Source: JBJXHB01 sp046160725 (GTDB lineage: Bacteria; Pseudomonadota; Gammaproteobacteria; Burkholderiales; Burkholderiaceae_C). From it: a DNA stretch of 12,063 nt. The DNA lies in NCBI GenBank assembly GCA_046160725.1, contig JBJXHB010000180.1, forward strand, positions 1 to 12,063. Reading direction: 5' to 3'. Every line of letters begins with the position of its first letter. The stretch's first letter is position 1. Below the pieces are notes generated by a model. It had not been told where the DNA came from and made no database searches. It was given only the letters and a program-made list of their open reading frames with translations. This document shows, piece by piece, positions 1 through 9,876 of the stretch. The position numbers and the translations under genes are program-made.

Positions 1-64
1 TTGCGAGTGCGTCGAGCCCTGCAGCATCCGGCGCGGCGGCGCATCCGACCGCTTGACGAGGCCG

Positions 65-82
65 GGCGGCAGCCCCGCCGCC
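65..82 (-). terminator. Weak GC hairpin downstream of the small exported protein gene
   Basis: GGCGGC (65-70) pairs with GCCGCC (77-82) around a 6-base loop, 8 bases beyond the stop codon of the minus-strand gene at 91-369. No T run follows on either strand, so this is at best a weak or Rho-assisted terminator. Such hairpins also arise by chance in DNA this GC-rich. Bases 1-64 hold nothing else I can support. Confidence 0.25.
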
Positions 83-90
83 GCAACGGA

Positions 91-369
91 TCAAGGCTGC
101 GTGACGGCATCGATGCGATCGATGCGCACCGTGATCTTCGAGCCCTGAGGGCCGCGCAGCTCGACCACGCCACCGGCGTCGATCTTCACCACCGCGCCGC
201 CGATGGTCTGCCCGCCGACGCTGAGCGTGATGCCGCGCTTGGTCTCCTGTGCCGCGGCCAATGCCGCCTCGATGCCGGCCTGCGGCGGCGCGGCGTAGGT
301 GTCGTGGGCCACGGCCATCAGCAGGACGGCGCACAGGACGATGGCAAGGCGGTGGGATGTGGTGGTCAT
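91..369 (-). CDS. Small exported protein of unknown function, 92 aa
   Basis: I do not recognise a named family. Residues 1-27 form a clear Sec signal peptide: a polar start with R7, a hydrophobic core at about residues 8-20, and a likely cleavage site after the Ala at 26 or 27 (TYA-A). The mature part of about 65 residues has a short Ala-rich helix (about 31-44) and then three or four predicted beta strands (about 47-52, 57-64, 67-72, 79-88) rich in Val, Ile and Gly. This is a small barrel-like pattern loosely like SH3/Sm folds. There is no lipobox, no Cys in the mature part and no transmembrane segment, so a soluble periplasmic protein is likely. The ATG at 367-369 has only a weak ribosome binding site (GCGGA about 8 bases upstream). 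It is 198 bases downstream of the oxidoreductase gene on the same strand and is probably transcribed separately. The signal peptide makes it credible as a real gene. Confidence 0.7.
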   Translation of the reverse strand: MTTTSHRLAIVLCAVLLMAVAHDTYAAPPQAGIEAALAAAQETKRGITLSVGGQTIGGAVVKIDAGGVVELRGPQGSKITVRIDRIDAVTQP

Positions 370-486
370 GGTCAGGTCCGCTAGGGGTAGCCGCGCAGGT
401 CCGGGATGGCCGGCGCATGGCGCGCAGTGTCGACCGCGGTGGTTTCATGTCCGTGTGTCGCAGGCGGCCGACTTGTTTCATTTGTA

Positions 487-504
487 GGCCGGGCATGGCC
501 GGCC
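487..504. other. Inverted repeat between the oxidoreductase and small exported protein genes
   Basis: GGCCGG (487-492) pairs with CCGGCC (499-504) around a 6-base loop. It lies 63 bases past the oxidoreductase stop codon on the minus strand. The bases that follow on the minus strand are A-rich rather than T-rich, so it is not a classical Rho-independent terminator. It could be an mRNA 3' stabilising hairpin, or chance. The rest of the gap (370-567) shows no convincing promoter or gene. Confidence 0.25.
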
Positions 505-567
505 GGCGTGCGGCGGTCCGTGCTCCGTCGGGCACCCGTCGCCTCGAGGCATGGCCCAGGACACGGT

Positions 568-1743
568 TCAGATGACCGCCTGCTCCACATAGCGCCGGCC
601 CTGTGCCAGCCGCAGCGGCGATAGCGCCGACAGGTCCAGGCTGACATACCGCCCCTGCACGATCCACTCGGCCACGCCGCGGCCGGCGCCGGCCGCGTGC
701 TGCAGGCCATGGCCGGAGAAGCCGTTGCAGAGGATGAAGTTGGCGCAGGCCGGGTGCGGGCCGATCAGCGCGTTGTGGTCGGCGGGGTGCACCTCGTAGT
801 AGCCGTCCCAGGCCCGGGTCCGGCGCAGCGCCTCGAAGGCCGGCACGCGGTGGGCCAGGGCCGGCCACAGGCGTTCGTCGAACTGCTGCAGGTCGGGCTG
901 GTCCAGCGGCAGGCCGTCCGGGTCGGCGTCGCCAGGGCCCGGCGACCAGCCGCCGATGAAGCCGGCACCTTCGCTGCGAAACCAGCAACCTGATGGATCG
1001 ACCACCAGCGGTGTCGGCCCGGGCAGTGCCGTCGGGCAGCTGAACGCGAACACCGTGCGGCGCCGGCCGTGCACCGGCACCGGCAGGCCCGCCAGTACGC
1101 CGACTGCACCGGCCCAGGGCCCGGCAGCGTTGACGAAGACATCGGCGCCGAGCAGGCTGCCGTCGCTCAGCCGCGCCGCCTGCAGCTGGCCGCCGGCGGT
1201 GTCGAAGCCGGCCACCCGTGCGCGCCGCCAGACGGCGCCGGCGGCGCGTGCGCTCGCGGCCATGGCGCGCGCAAAGGCATAGCCGTCGAACCAGCCTTCG
1301 CTGCCTTCGCCCAGGCTGGCCAGTGCCACATCTTCCACCCGCAGCCAGGGCAGGCGGTGGGCCAGCACATCCGCGCTCAGCAGGACCACCGGCGCACCCT
1401 CGGCCCGCTGCACCGCATGGTTGTCGCACAGCACCTGCGCGCCGGCGGCGGTGGTGGCCAGGAACAGATAGCCGGACTCGACAAAGCCGAGGTCCGGCAC
1501 CTCGCCGCCCAGGCCCAGCCAGGGCGCCGGGTCTCGCAGCAGCGCCAGGCCGAAGCGCGACAGCTGCACGTTCAACGGCGTCGAGAACTGCTGCAGGATC
1601 GACGCCGCCGAGCGGGCTGATGAGGCCAGCGCCAAGCCGGGGTCCGGCTCGACGACGGTGACATCCACCGTGGCATCGAGCCGGCGCAGGAACAGCGCCA
1701 CCGCGGCGCCGATGGCGCCGCCGCCGATGACCAGCACCCGCAT
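568..1743 (-). CDS. FAD-dependent oxidoreductase, DAO family (FOXRED1/glycine oxidase-like), 391 aa
   Basis: This is a flavoprotein expected to oxidise an amine, an N-methyl amino acid or a 2-hydroxy acid; the substrate cannot be told from sequence. The N-terminus has the Rossmann dinucleotide-binding motif GGGAIG (residues 7-12) directly after a hydrophobic strand, with the ribose-binding acidic residue E32 in VVEP. The C-terminal FAD contact region has GYYEV at 314-318 and NGFSGHGLQ at 340-348, typical of DAO proteins related to FOXRED1. Length is normal for the family (370-430 aa). The ATG at 1741-1743 was chosen because it starts the Rossmann strand immediately; upstream in-frame codons encode an unlikely Cys-rich leader that overlaps the aconitase gene. 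It starts 13 bases after the aconitase stop, with a weak GGGC-type ribosome binding site, so translation is probably coupled in a two-gene operon. No signal peptide is visible, so the enzyme is cytoplasmic. D-amino-acid dehydrogenase and sarcosine or dimethylglycine oxidase-like activities remain possible. Confidence 0.88.
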   Translation of the reverse strand: MRVLVIGGGAIGAAVALFLRRLDATVDVTVVEPDPGLALASSARSAASILQQFSTPLNVQLSRFGLALLRDPAPWLGLGGEVPDLGFVESGYLFLATTAAGAQVLCDNHAVQRAEGAPVVLLSADVLAHRLPWLRVEDVALASLGEGSEGWFDGYAFARAMAASARAAGAVWRRARVAGFDTAGGQLQAARLSDGSLLGADVFVNAAGPWAGAVGVLAGLPVPVHGRRRTVFAFSCPTALPGPTPLVVDPSGCWFRSEGAGFIGGWSPGPGDADPDGLPLDQPDLQQFDERLWPALAHRVPAFEALRRTRAWDGYYEVHPADHNALIGPHPACANFILCNGFSGHGLQHAAGAGRGVAEWIVQGRYVSLDLSALSPLRLAQGRRYVEQAVI

Positions 1744-1756
1744 CGCGATGTGTGCC

Positions 1757-4543
<2,787 letters not shown>

Positions 4544-4672
4544 GCGGTCTCTCCAGGGGCCAACGGGCCGATGGCCCATTGTGTGGGTGCCGGGGCGTCG
4601 GCATATGACAGGACGCGAAACGCAGTGCGGGGCCGGGCCGACAATCGTGCTCCCCTTTCGTGGAGCCCGCCC
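4544..4672. promoter_or_regulatory. Divergent intergenic region between the aconitase and crotonase genes
   Basis: These 129 bases must hold the start signals of both genes. On the plus strand a weak sigma70-like pair is TTGTGT (4579-4584) and CATATG (4602-4607) with a 17-base spacer; each hexamer matches the consensus at only about three positions. Two small dyads are visible: GGGCC-GAT-GGCCC (4565-4577), which would lie in the aconitase leader mRNA, and TGCCG-N6-CGGCA (4588-4603), which overlaps the tentative plus-strand promoter and could be an operator. I cannot place the minus-strand promoter. The region is supported by its divergent geometry; the individual elements are weak. Confidence 0.4.
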
Positions 4673-5479
4673 ATGTCCGATCGAGTCCGCATCGAGGTCG
4701 ATGCCCGCGGCATCGCCGATGTCTGCCTGGTGCGCGCCGACAAGATGAACGCGCTGGACGCGGCCATGTTCCAGGCCCTGCTGGACGCCGTCGCGGCCAT
4801 CAAAGCCCGCGGCGACGTGCGGGTGGTGGTGCTGCGCGGCGAGGGCCGGGCCTTCTGCGCCGGGCTGGACATGGGCCGCATGCAGGCCCTGCGCGACGGC
4901 GCGGCCGGCGGCAGCCGCGACCTGCGGCCGCGCAGCCACGGCATTGCCAACTCGGCGCAGGCCGTGGCCATGGGCTGGCGCGAGTTGGCGGTGCCGGTGA
5001 TCGCGGCCGTGCACGGCGTGGCCTTCGGCGGCGGCCTGCAGCTGGCCCTGGGCGCCGACCTGCGCTACATCGACGCCGCCACCCGCATGAGCGTGATGGA
5101 GGTCAAGTGGGGCCTGGTGCCCGACATGGCCGGCCTGGTGCTGATGCGCCGCCTGCTGCGCGACGACGTGCTGCGCGAGCTGACCTTCACCGGCCGCATC
5201 GTCACCGGCGCCGAGGCCGTGGCCTGCGGCCTGGCCACCGCCGTGGTCGAAGACCCGCTGGCCCATGCGCGCGCGCTGGCCGCCGAGCTGGTCGGCAAGA
5301 GCCCGGCCGCGCTGGCCGCCGCAAAGCGGCTGATGAACCAGGCCAATGCCGTCCTGGACGGCGACGCGCAGGCGCTGCTGCAGGCCGAGAGCGACGAGCA
5401 GGTGGCCTTGATGGGCAGCCCGCATCAGCTGGAGGCGGTGCGGGCGGGGCTTGAGAAGCGCGAGGCGCGGTTCGGGTAG
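4673..5479 (+). CDS. Crotonase-superfamily protein (enoyl-CoA hydratase/isomerase family), 268 aa
   Basis: Acts on an acyl-CoA thioester, most likely as a hydratase or isomerase in fatty-acid or aromatic-acid catabolism, in the cytoplasm. The CoA/oxyanion-hole segments are clear: GEGRAFCAGLDM (56-67) and HGVAFGGGLQLALGADLRY (114-132). The acidic residue E143 in MEVKWGLVPD matches the second catalytic Glu of enoyl-CoA hydratases. The first catalytic Glu position (GGGxE) is Gln here (Q123). D151, eight residues after E143, matches the Asp that is functional in dienoyl-CoA isomerases. The precise reaction is therefore open: it could be a hydratase with altered chemistry, an isomerase or another crotonase activity. 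Length is standard. The ATG at 4673 has GGAG (4662-4665) 7 bases upstream, and the in-frame upstream extension (from 4571) would run into the divergent promoter region. It is transcribed away from the aconitase and is followed by a likely terminator at 5526-5542. Confidence 0.88.
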   Translation: MSDRVRIEVDARGIADVCLVRADKMNALDAAMFQALLDAVAAIKARGDVRVVVLRGEGRAFCAGLDMGRMQALRDGAAGGSRDLRPRSHGIANSAQAVAMGWRELAVPVIAAVHGVAFGGGLQLALGADLRYIDAATRMSVMEVKWGLVPDMAGLVLMRRLLRDDVLRELTFTGRIVTGAEAVACGLATAVVEDPLAHARALAAELVGKSPAALAAAKRLMNQANAVLDGDAQALLQAESDEQVALMGSPHQLEAVRAGLEKREARFG

Positions 5480-5525
5480 GCCAGCGCCGGGGCAGGCTGG
5501 CCCAGAAGCACCCCCGGCGCGGTCG

Positions 5526-5542
5526 GCGGCTTGGCCGCTTTT
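5526..5542 (+). terminator. Rho-independent terminator candidate after the crotonase gene
   Basis: GCGGC (5526-5530) pairs with GCCGC (5534-5538) around a 3-base TTG loop and is followed at once by TTTT (5539-5542), 47 bases past the crotonase stop. A competing 6-bp hairpin, GGCCGC (5533-5538) with GCGGCC (5546-5551), overlaps it. A looser GCCAGC/GCTGGC pair sits at 5480-5501. The T run is short, so efficiency is uncertain. In the rest of the 292-base gap up to 5771 I see no gene. It holds a direct repeat of CGTGACG (5643-5649 and 5654-5660) and the AAGGAG site of the next gene. Confidence 0.5.
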
Positions 5543-5771
5543 CCAGCGGCCCGGTGCGCGGCGCCTTGCTTGCCTCTGGGGCGACTCGGCAAGCTCGCGG
5601 GTTTGGACAGGCGCATGGAGCGCCGGCACGCGCCAGACCCGACGTGACGCTTGCGTGACGGCGGTGGTCGCAAAGTCCCCATCAGCCGCAGCGCGATGCG
5701 CCCTCCTGCCGGTGGGAGCCCGCTGCGCGCCTGACCACAACCGGCGCCGATGCGCGTCTCAAGGAGCCTCC

Positions 5772-6371
5772 ATGAACACCCTGCGCAAGACCCTGGCAGT
5801 CCTCTGCCTCACAGCCGCTGCCGTGGCAGCGCATGCCGACGTGCTGCGCGTGTCGATGACTTCAAACTTCACGCTACCGTCGATGGTGGATGGCGTTGGC
5901 AGCTTGTCTGTCGCGTTCGAGCTGCCGGAGCCCCTGGTCGGTGTCATGCCGGAGGGCGACTTTGCCTTCCTGTTGCGCAACATCGGCGTCGATGCCGTCT
6001 TCAACGGCAGTGCGGTCCGCAGCACGGTCAATACTCTTGGCTGGTTCAACTACGCCGACTTCAACTACTTTGGTCTGGATGTCAGGCTGCGCGACCTGCT
6101 GGTGCCCGGGGACTTGATGCAGATGATCCTGGTCACGCCACAGGTGCTGTACAGCGGCTCGACCGTCGCGCCGACCCTGGAACGGCTGAGCCTGGATGGC
6201 CTGGCCGGCGCCATCTGTTACTACGGCACGGGTACCGGCGCCTGTACAGCCGAGGGCTGGCTGTCGGCTGGCACCTATGACGTCACGGCCGTGCCGGAGC
6301 CGGCGGTGGCCTTGATGCTGCCGCTGGGCCTGGCGCTGCGGGCGCTGCGTCGCCAGAATCGGCAGGCCTGA
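5772..6371 (+). CDS. Secreted PEP-CTERM sorting-domain protein, 199 aa
   Basis: This is a cargo protein of the exosortase/PEP-CTERM sorting system, which in Gram-negative bacteria processes proteins destined for the cell surface or extracellular matrix. Residues 1-22 are a Sec signal peptide (K6 near the start, hydrophobic core, AHA-D cleavage site). The C-terminus has the three-part sorting signal: VPEP at 174-177, a hydrophobic stretch at about 178-191, and a basic tail with Arg at 190, 193, 194 and 197. The body (23-172) is beta-rich and aromatic in places (WFNYADFNYFGLD, 91-103), with one Cys pair, C149 and C158, that could form a disulfide. I do not recognise a family for this middle part. 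The ATG at 5772 has AAGGAG (5761-5766) 5 bases upstream; longer in-frame starts would overlap the crotonase gene. Parts of the gene (about 5860-6070) look less GC-rich than the neighbours. No exosortase gene is in the window. The regulator gene follows in the same direction after 76 bases. Confidence 0.88.
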   Translation: MNTLRKTLAVLCLTAAAVAAHADVLRVSMTSNFTLPSMVDGVGSLSVAFELPEPLVGVMPEGDFAFLLRNIGVDAVFNGSAVRSTVNTLGWFNYADFNYFGLDVRLRDLLVPGDLMQMILVTPQVLYSGSTVAPTLERLSLDGLAGAICYYGTGTGACTAEGWLSAGTYDVTAVPEPAVALMLPLGLALRALRRQNRQA

Positions 6372-6404
6372 GGCTGGCCGCCGGGGCAGTACCGCCGTGA
6401 TGGC

Positions 6405-6418
6405 CAGGCTTCGGCCTG
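6405..6418 (+). terminator. Small TTCG-loop hairpin between the PEP-CTERM gene and the regulator gene
   Basis: CAGGC (6405-6409) and GCCTG (6414-6418) form a 5-bp stem closed by a TTCG tetraloop of the very stable C(UUCG)G type, 33 bases past the PEP-CTERM stop. Only a short TTG follows, so termination would be partial at best. It could also be a leader structure of the regulator mRNA. Confidence 0.35.
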
Positions 6419-6447
6419 TTGCAGGTGCCAATTTGGGTGATCATCGA

Positions 6448-9400
6448 ATGATGAGCGACCCTGCACCCGCCGACCTGCCGCGGCTTCGCCTGCTGGGCGA
6501 CCCGGCCGTCCTCCTGCCGGCGGGCGGTGCGGTGCCCCTGGAGCGGCGCGCCGCTGCCTTGCTGGCGTTGGCCGTGCTGGAGCCCGGCCTCAGCCGGCAG
6601 CGCGCCGCGACGATGCTCTGGCCCGACTCGGATGATCCGCGTCGCAACCTTCGGCAGCAGTTGCTGCGCTTCAGGCAGACCTTTGGTCATGCCTTGATCG
6701 ACGGCGCGCAGACGCTGGCCTTGATGCCCGACCTGCGGCACGACATCGACGGTGATGGGCCGGACAGCCTGCTGGGCCCGCTCGACTATGCCGACTGTGA
6801 GGCGTTCGAGACCTGGTTGGCGGCGCAGCGCCATGCGCGGCGGGCGAGCTTGGCGGCCGCGTTGCGCCAACGCCTGACCCGCGCCGAGGCTGCGGCCGAC
6901 CTCGACCAGGCCCGCACTGCCGCCGAGGGCCTGGTCGCCGTTGACCCCGGCAACGAAGCGCACCACCGCGAACTGATGCGCGTGCTCTACCTGCGCGGCG
7001 AGGCGGACCAGGCGTTGGCCCAGTTCGCACAGTTGCAGCAGATGTTGTCGCGCGACCTGGATGCCCAGCCGGATGCCCAGACCCTGGCCCTGGTGCGGCT
7101 GGTCCGCCAGGCGCAGGCCGCGGCATCGGTGCCATCGGGTCTGGCGCCTATGCCCACCGCCCTGCAGCGGCCACCGTCGCTGGCCGGGCGCGATGCCGAA
7201 CTGCAGGGGCTTCTCGGTCAGCTGCAGCAGCGCGCAACAGTGCTGCTGGTGGGCGAAGCCGGCATGGGCAAGACGCGCCTGATGGACGCCGCCCGGCAGG
7301 GTCTGCCGGGCACGGCCGTTCTCGCGGTGGCTGCCCGGCCCGGTGACCGGGGCGTCCCATACGCGCTGGCCACCCGCTGGTTGCGCGAGCTGGCGGCCCG
7401 CGATGCGCAGCCGCCCGATGCCCGGACCCGTTCGGCACTGGCGCTGTTGCTGCCCGAGTGGGGCGATGCGGCTGTGCCACGGCCGACTAGCCAAGTCACA
7501 CGGCTGCGTGCAGGCGCCCAGCGCCTGCTGGCCGGCGCGCAACGCCATGGCCTGACGGTGTTGATGCTGGATGACCTGCACTATGCCGACAGTGCCAGCA
7601 TCGAGCTGCTGCAAGGTCTGACGGGTGGCCCAGCCTGCGCCTGGTTGCTGGCCTTGCGGCCGGGCGCGGGCGAGCCTGCGCTGCAGGCCTGGGTCGGAGG
7701 CCTGCAACAGGCGGCCACCACGTTCCAACTGGCGCTCGGGCCGCTGGACGCCGCCGGCATGATGCGCCTGCTGGAGTCGGTCGGCGCCACGCCTTGGGCC
7801 AGCCCGGAGCAGGCACACCGGTTGATTCGCCACACCGGCGGGAACCCGCTGTTTGTGCTGGAAACGCTGAAGTCGCTGCCCGCCGGGCAGCCAGCGTCGA
7901 TGGCCCTGCCGGCCGCGCCCACGGTGGTTCGCCTGGTCCAGCTTCGGCTGGCGCGCTTGAGCCCGCCTGCGGTGCAGGTTGCCCGCTGCATGGCGGTGTT
8001 GGGCCAGGACGGCACGGCGTCGCTGGTGGCCCGGGTGCTGGGCCAGCGCCCGCTGCAGCTGGCCGATGCCTGGGCCGAGCTGGAAGCGGCGCAGGTGGTC
8101 AGCGGCGACCGCTTCGCGCACGACCTTATCGCGCAGGCCGCGCGCGACACACTGCCGCAGGCCATTGCCCGGTTGCTGCACGCGGAGGTGGCGGCGTTGC
8201 TGGCGCACGATGGGGGAGAGCCCGTCCGGGTCGCCGAGCACTGGCTGGCGGCGGGCATGCCTTTGCCGGCCGCGCCCCTGCTGCTGCAGGCGGGCCGCCG
8301 GGCGGCGGCCTTGGGCCGGCTGCAGGAGGCGGCACGGCTATACGAACGCAGTGCCGACATCCAGCAGCGGCACGGCCACCGGCACGACGCCTTCAATGCC
8401 TGGTTGCGAGCGGCCGACGGCTACACCGAGATCGAGGACTTCGGCGCCACGAAGCGTTGCGAACAGTCCCTGCTGGCGCTGGCCGACAACGACGGCGAGA
8501 TGGCCAGTGCGGCCTGTGTCACCTTCTACCTGCTCTTCCACGCACGAAACTTCGACCAGGCCCGGCGGGTGGCTGAAGCGGCGCTGGCACAGGCACGCCG
8601 GGCCGACCTGGCCGAGATCGAGGTGGAATTGCTGTGGGATCTGTGCGTCGTCGCCTGGAACGAGCAGGCCGAACGGCCGGCCACGGACTATGCCGAGCGC
8701 GCGCTCATCCGACTCGATGCGGTCGACCCGCAGACGGCACGCCTGGACCCTGTCACGCGCCGCTTCCGGATCACGGAGGCATTGGGCCTGTTCGCCAGCA
8801 GCTGGGGTCATATGGATCAGGGGCGCATCCGCATCGCGCAGTCCTTCGATCTGGCGCAGCAGATGGGGCGCACCCATTCGGCGCTCAGTGCGGCGGCCAC
8901 GCTGGCGCCGCTGGCGCTGGAGTTCGGCGACGCCCAGGCCACGCGGACATGGCACCAACACACGAAGTCGACCCACGCCCGTCTGGAGGACGAGGACGAC
9001 CTCGCCGCGCAGGCTTGGGTGTGGCAGGTTTCGCTGCAGGTCCTGGCCCCCTTGGGCGACCTGGGCGCCGCGCTGGCCGCAAGCGAGCAGATGCAGTCCC
9101 TTTGCCAACGACACGCGACGTCGGAGTCGGTGTGGATGGAGTTGATGTGCCTGCAGTTTCAGCACGAGCTGGGGCGGCCCGACCTGGCCTTGAAGGGCGC
9201 GCGCGCCCTGTCGACGCGTGACGACCTGCGGCCTGCCGAACGTGCCCGGCTGACGGCTCTGCTGCTGTCGCTGGGCGGGCCGGCAGCCAGCGACGCGCTG
9301 CTGGACGTGTGCGGCGAAGGGGCTCGCCTGCGGCAGCGGGCGCACCTGCTGTGTCAGGCCCAGCCGGGCCTGCCCGCGGCGACGGTGCTGCCCCTGTTGT

Positions 9401-9792
9401 CGCTGGCCGCAAGCGAGGCACAGGCCCAGGGCGCACAAGGCCTGTGGCTGATGTTGCAGGCCAGCCGCCTCTCGGCACTGCACCGGCTGGGCCCCTCGGC
9501 CGCCGATCCACCCCAACGTGCGCAGACTCAGGCCCTTGAGTTGTGGGCCCGGCTGGACCAGGGATTGATCGCCCCCGTGATGTTCCCCACCCTCGCCGCA
9601 GCCTTGTGTGCGACCCTGGCGCCGTCGCATCCGGACCTCACCCAGACCATTGCCCTGCGGGCGGGGGCCTGGATGCTCAATGCCGCGGCCACGTTGCCGG
9701 CAGCCTGGCGTCAGACCTACCTGACGCGCGCGCCGCTGCTGCAGGCACTGCCGCCGCGCGAGCGCGGCTTGCTGTTCGGCCTGGCCCGTTGA
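6448..9792 (+). CDS. Large transcriptional regulator: SARP-like winged helix and BTAD domain, STAND/AAA ATPase, TPR-like C-terminus, 1114 aa
   Basis: Predicted signal-integrating cytoplasmic regulator. Residues about 11-100 resemble an OmpR-type winged helix as found in SARP proteins, with LERRAAALLALAVLEPG (31-47), a TMLWPDSDD segment (55-63) and RRNLRQQLLRFRQTF (65-79). Residues about 113-222 fit the helical BTAD domain (AVDPGNEAHHRELMRVLYL, 164-182). The ATPase follows: Walker A GEAGMGKT (269-276), Walker B LMLDDLHYAD (372-381) and a TGGNPLFVLE motif (463-472) typical of AfsR/MalT-like ATPases. Residues from about 600 to the end are Ala/Leu-rich helical pairs consistent with TPR repeats that sense a ligand or partner. 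There is no C-terminal LuxR helix-turn-helix, so DNA binding must rest on the N-terminus. The ATG at 6448 (a second ATG follows at 6451) has GGGTGA (6435-6440) 7 bases upstream; the GTG at 6397 would add 17 residues with no domain role. The effector is unknown. Its closeness to the PEP-CTERM gene suggests, but does not show, a regulatory link. Confidence 0.85.
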   Translation: MMSDPAPADLPRLRLLGDPAVLLPAGGAVPLERRAAALLALAVLEPGLSRQRAATMLWPDSDDPRRNLRQQLLRFRQTFGHALIDGAQTLALMPDLRHDIDGDGPDSLLGPLDYADCEAFETWLAAQRHARRASLAAALRQRLTRAEAAADLDQARTAAEGLVAVDPGNEAHHRELMRVLYLRGEADQALAQFAQLQQMLSRDLDAQPDAQTLALVRLVRQAQAAASVPSGLAPMPTALQRPPSLAGRDAELQGLLGQLQQRATVLLVGEAGMGKTRLMDAARQGLPGTAVLAVAARPGDRGVPYALATRWLRELAARDAQPPDARTRSALALLLPEWGDAAVPRPTSQVTRLRAGAQRLLAGAQRHGLTVLMLDDLHYADSASIELLQGLTGGPACAWLLALRPGAGEPALQAWVGGLQQAATTFQLALGPLDAAGMMRLLESVGATPWASPEQAHRLIRHTGGNPLFVLETLKSLPAGQPASMALPAAPTVVRLVQLRLARLSPPAVQVARCMAVLGQDGTASLVARVLGQRPLQLADAWAELEAAQVVSGDRFAHDLIAQAARDTLPQAIARLLHAEVAALLAHDGGEPVRVAEHWLAAGMPLPAAPLLLQAGRRAAALGRLQEAARLYERSADIQQRHGHRHDAFNAWLRAADGYTEIEDFGATKRCEQSLLALADNDGEMASAACVTFYLLFHARNFDQARRVAEAALAQARRADLAEIEVELLWDLCVVAWNEQAERPATDYAERALIRLDAVDPQTARLDPVTRRFRITEALGLFASSWGHMDQGRIRIAQSFDLAQQMGRTHSALSAAATLAPLALEFGDAQATRTWHQHTKSTHARLEDEDDLAAQAWVWQVSLQVLAPLGDLGAALAASEQMQSLCQRHATSESVWMELMCLQFQHELGRPDLALKGARALSTRDDLRPAERARLTALLLSLGGPAASDALLDVCGEGARLRQRAHLLCQAQPGLPAATVLPLLSLAASEAQAQGAQGLWLMLQASRLSALHRLGPSAADPPQRAQTQALELWARLDQGLIAPVMFPTLAAALCATLAPSHPDLTQTIALRAGAWMLNAAATLPAAWRQTYLTRAPLLQALPPRERGLLFGLAR

Positions 9793-9799
9793 CGATCGC

Positions 9800-9815
9800 G
9801 GCCGCCGCAGCGGCC
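9800..9815 (+). terminator. GC hairpin just after the regulator gene
   Basis: GGCCGC (9800-9805) pairs with GCGGCC (9810-9815) around a 4-base CGCA loop, 7 bases after the regulator stop codon. No T run follows. Together with the stronger hairpin at 9837-9856 it fills the 84-base convergent gap and probably helps end plus-strand transcription. Confidence 0.35.
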
Positions 9816-9836
9816 CGACGCGAGCCAGAAGCGCAA

Positions 9837-9856
9837 GGGCCCGCCGAAGCGGGCCC
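9837..9856 (-). terminator. Strong hairpin between convergent genes, best read as the lipoprotein gene terminator
   Basis: GGGCCCGC (9837-9844) and GCGGGCCC (9849-9856) form a perfect 8-bp stem with a 4-base loop. On the minus strand the loop reads TTCG closed by a C-G pair, the exceptionally stable C(UUCG)G tetraloop, and is followed by TTGCGCTT. It lies 20 bases past the lipoprotein stop codon. On the plus strand the same stem has a CGAA loop and no T run, but it can still act as a barrier to transcription coming from the regulator. Confidence 0.6.
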
Positions 9857-9876
9857 CTGAACCATGCCGCCTGCGC

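Noticed and set aside
1..56. Possible 3' end of an upstream plus-strand gene (Ala/Ser-rich frame ending in TGA at 54-56)
   Set aside because: Only 17 codons are visible, composition is uninformative in GC-rich DNA, and other frames are also open. It cannot be supported without upstream sequence.
4544..5740. Upstream extension of the aconitase frame to 1327 codons
   Set aside because: The extra 399 residues are antisense to the crotonase and lack any domain. The strong GGAGAG site and family alignment place the start at 4543.
5700..5771. Sigma-54 promoter upstream of the PEP-CTERM gene, as known for some PEP-CTERM regulons
   Set aside because: The best GG/GC candidate near 5710-5730 has wrong spacing and lacks the TTGC element.
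6397..6447. Earlier GTG start for the regulator
   Set aside because: It would add 17 residues outside the winged-helix domain and the CAGGC/GCCTG hairpin would lie inside the coding region. The ATG at 6448 has a better-placed GGGTGA site.
6283..8241. 652-codon minus-strand open frame opposite the regulator
   Set aside because: Gln/Arg/His-rich low-complexity product opposite a gene with Walker A/B motifs; no supporting start signal. The 430-codon frame at 8338-9630 is rejected for the same reason.
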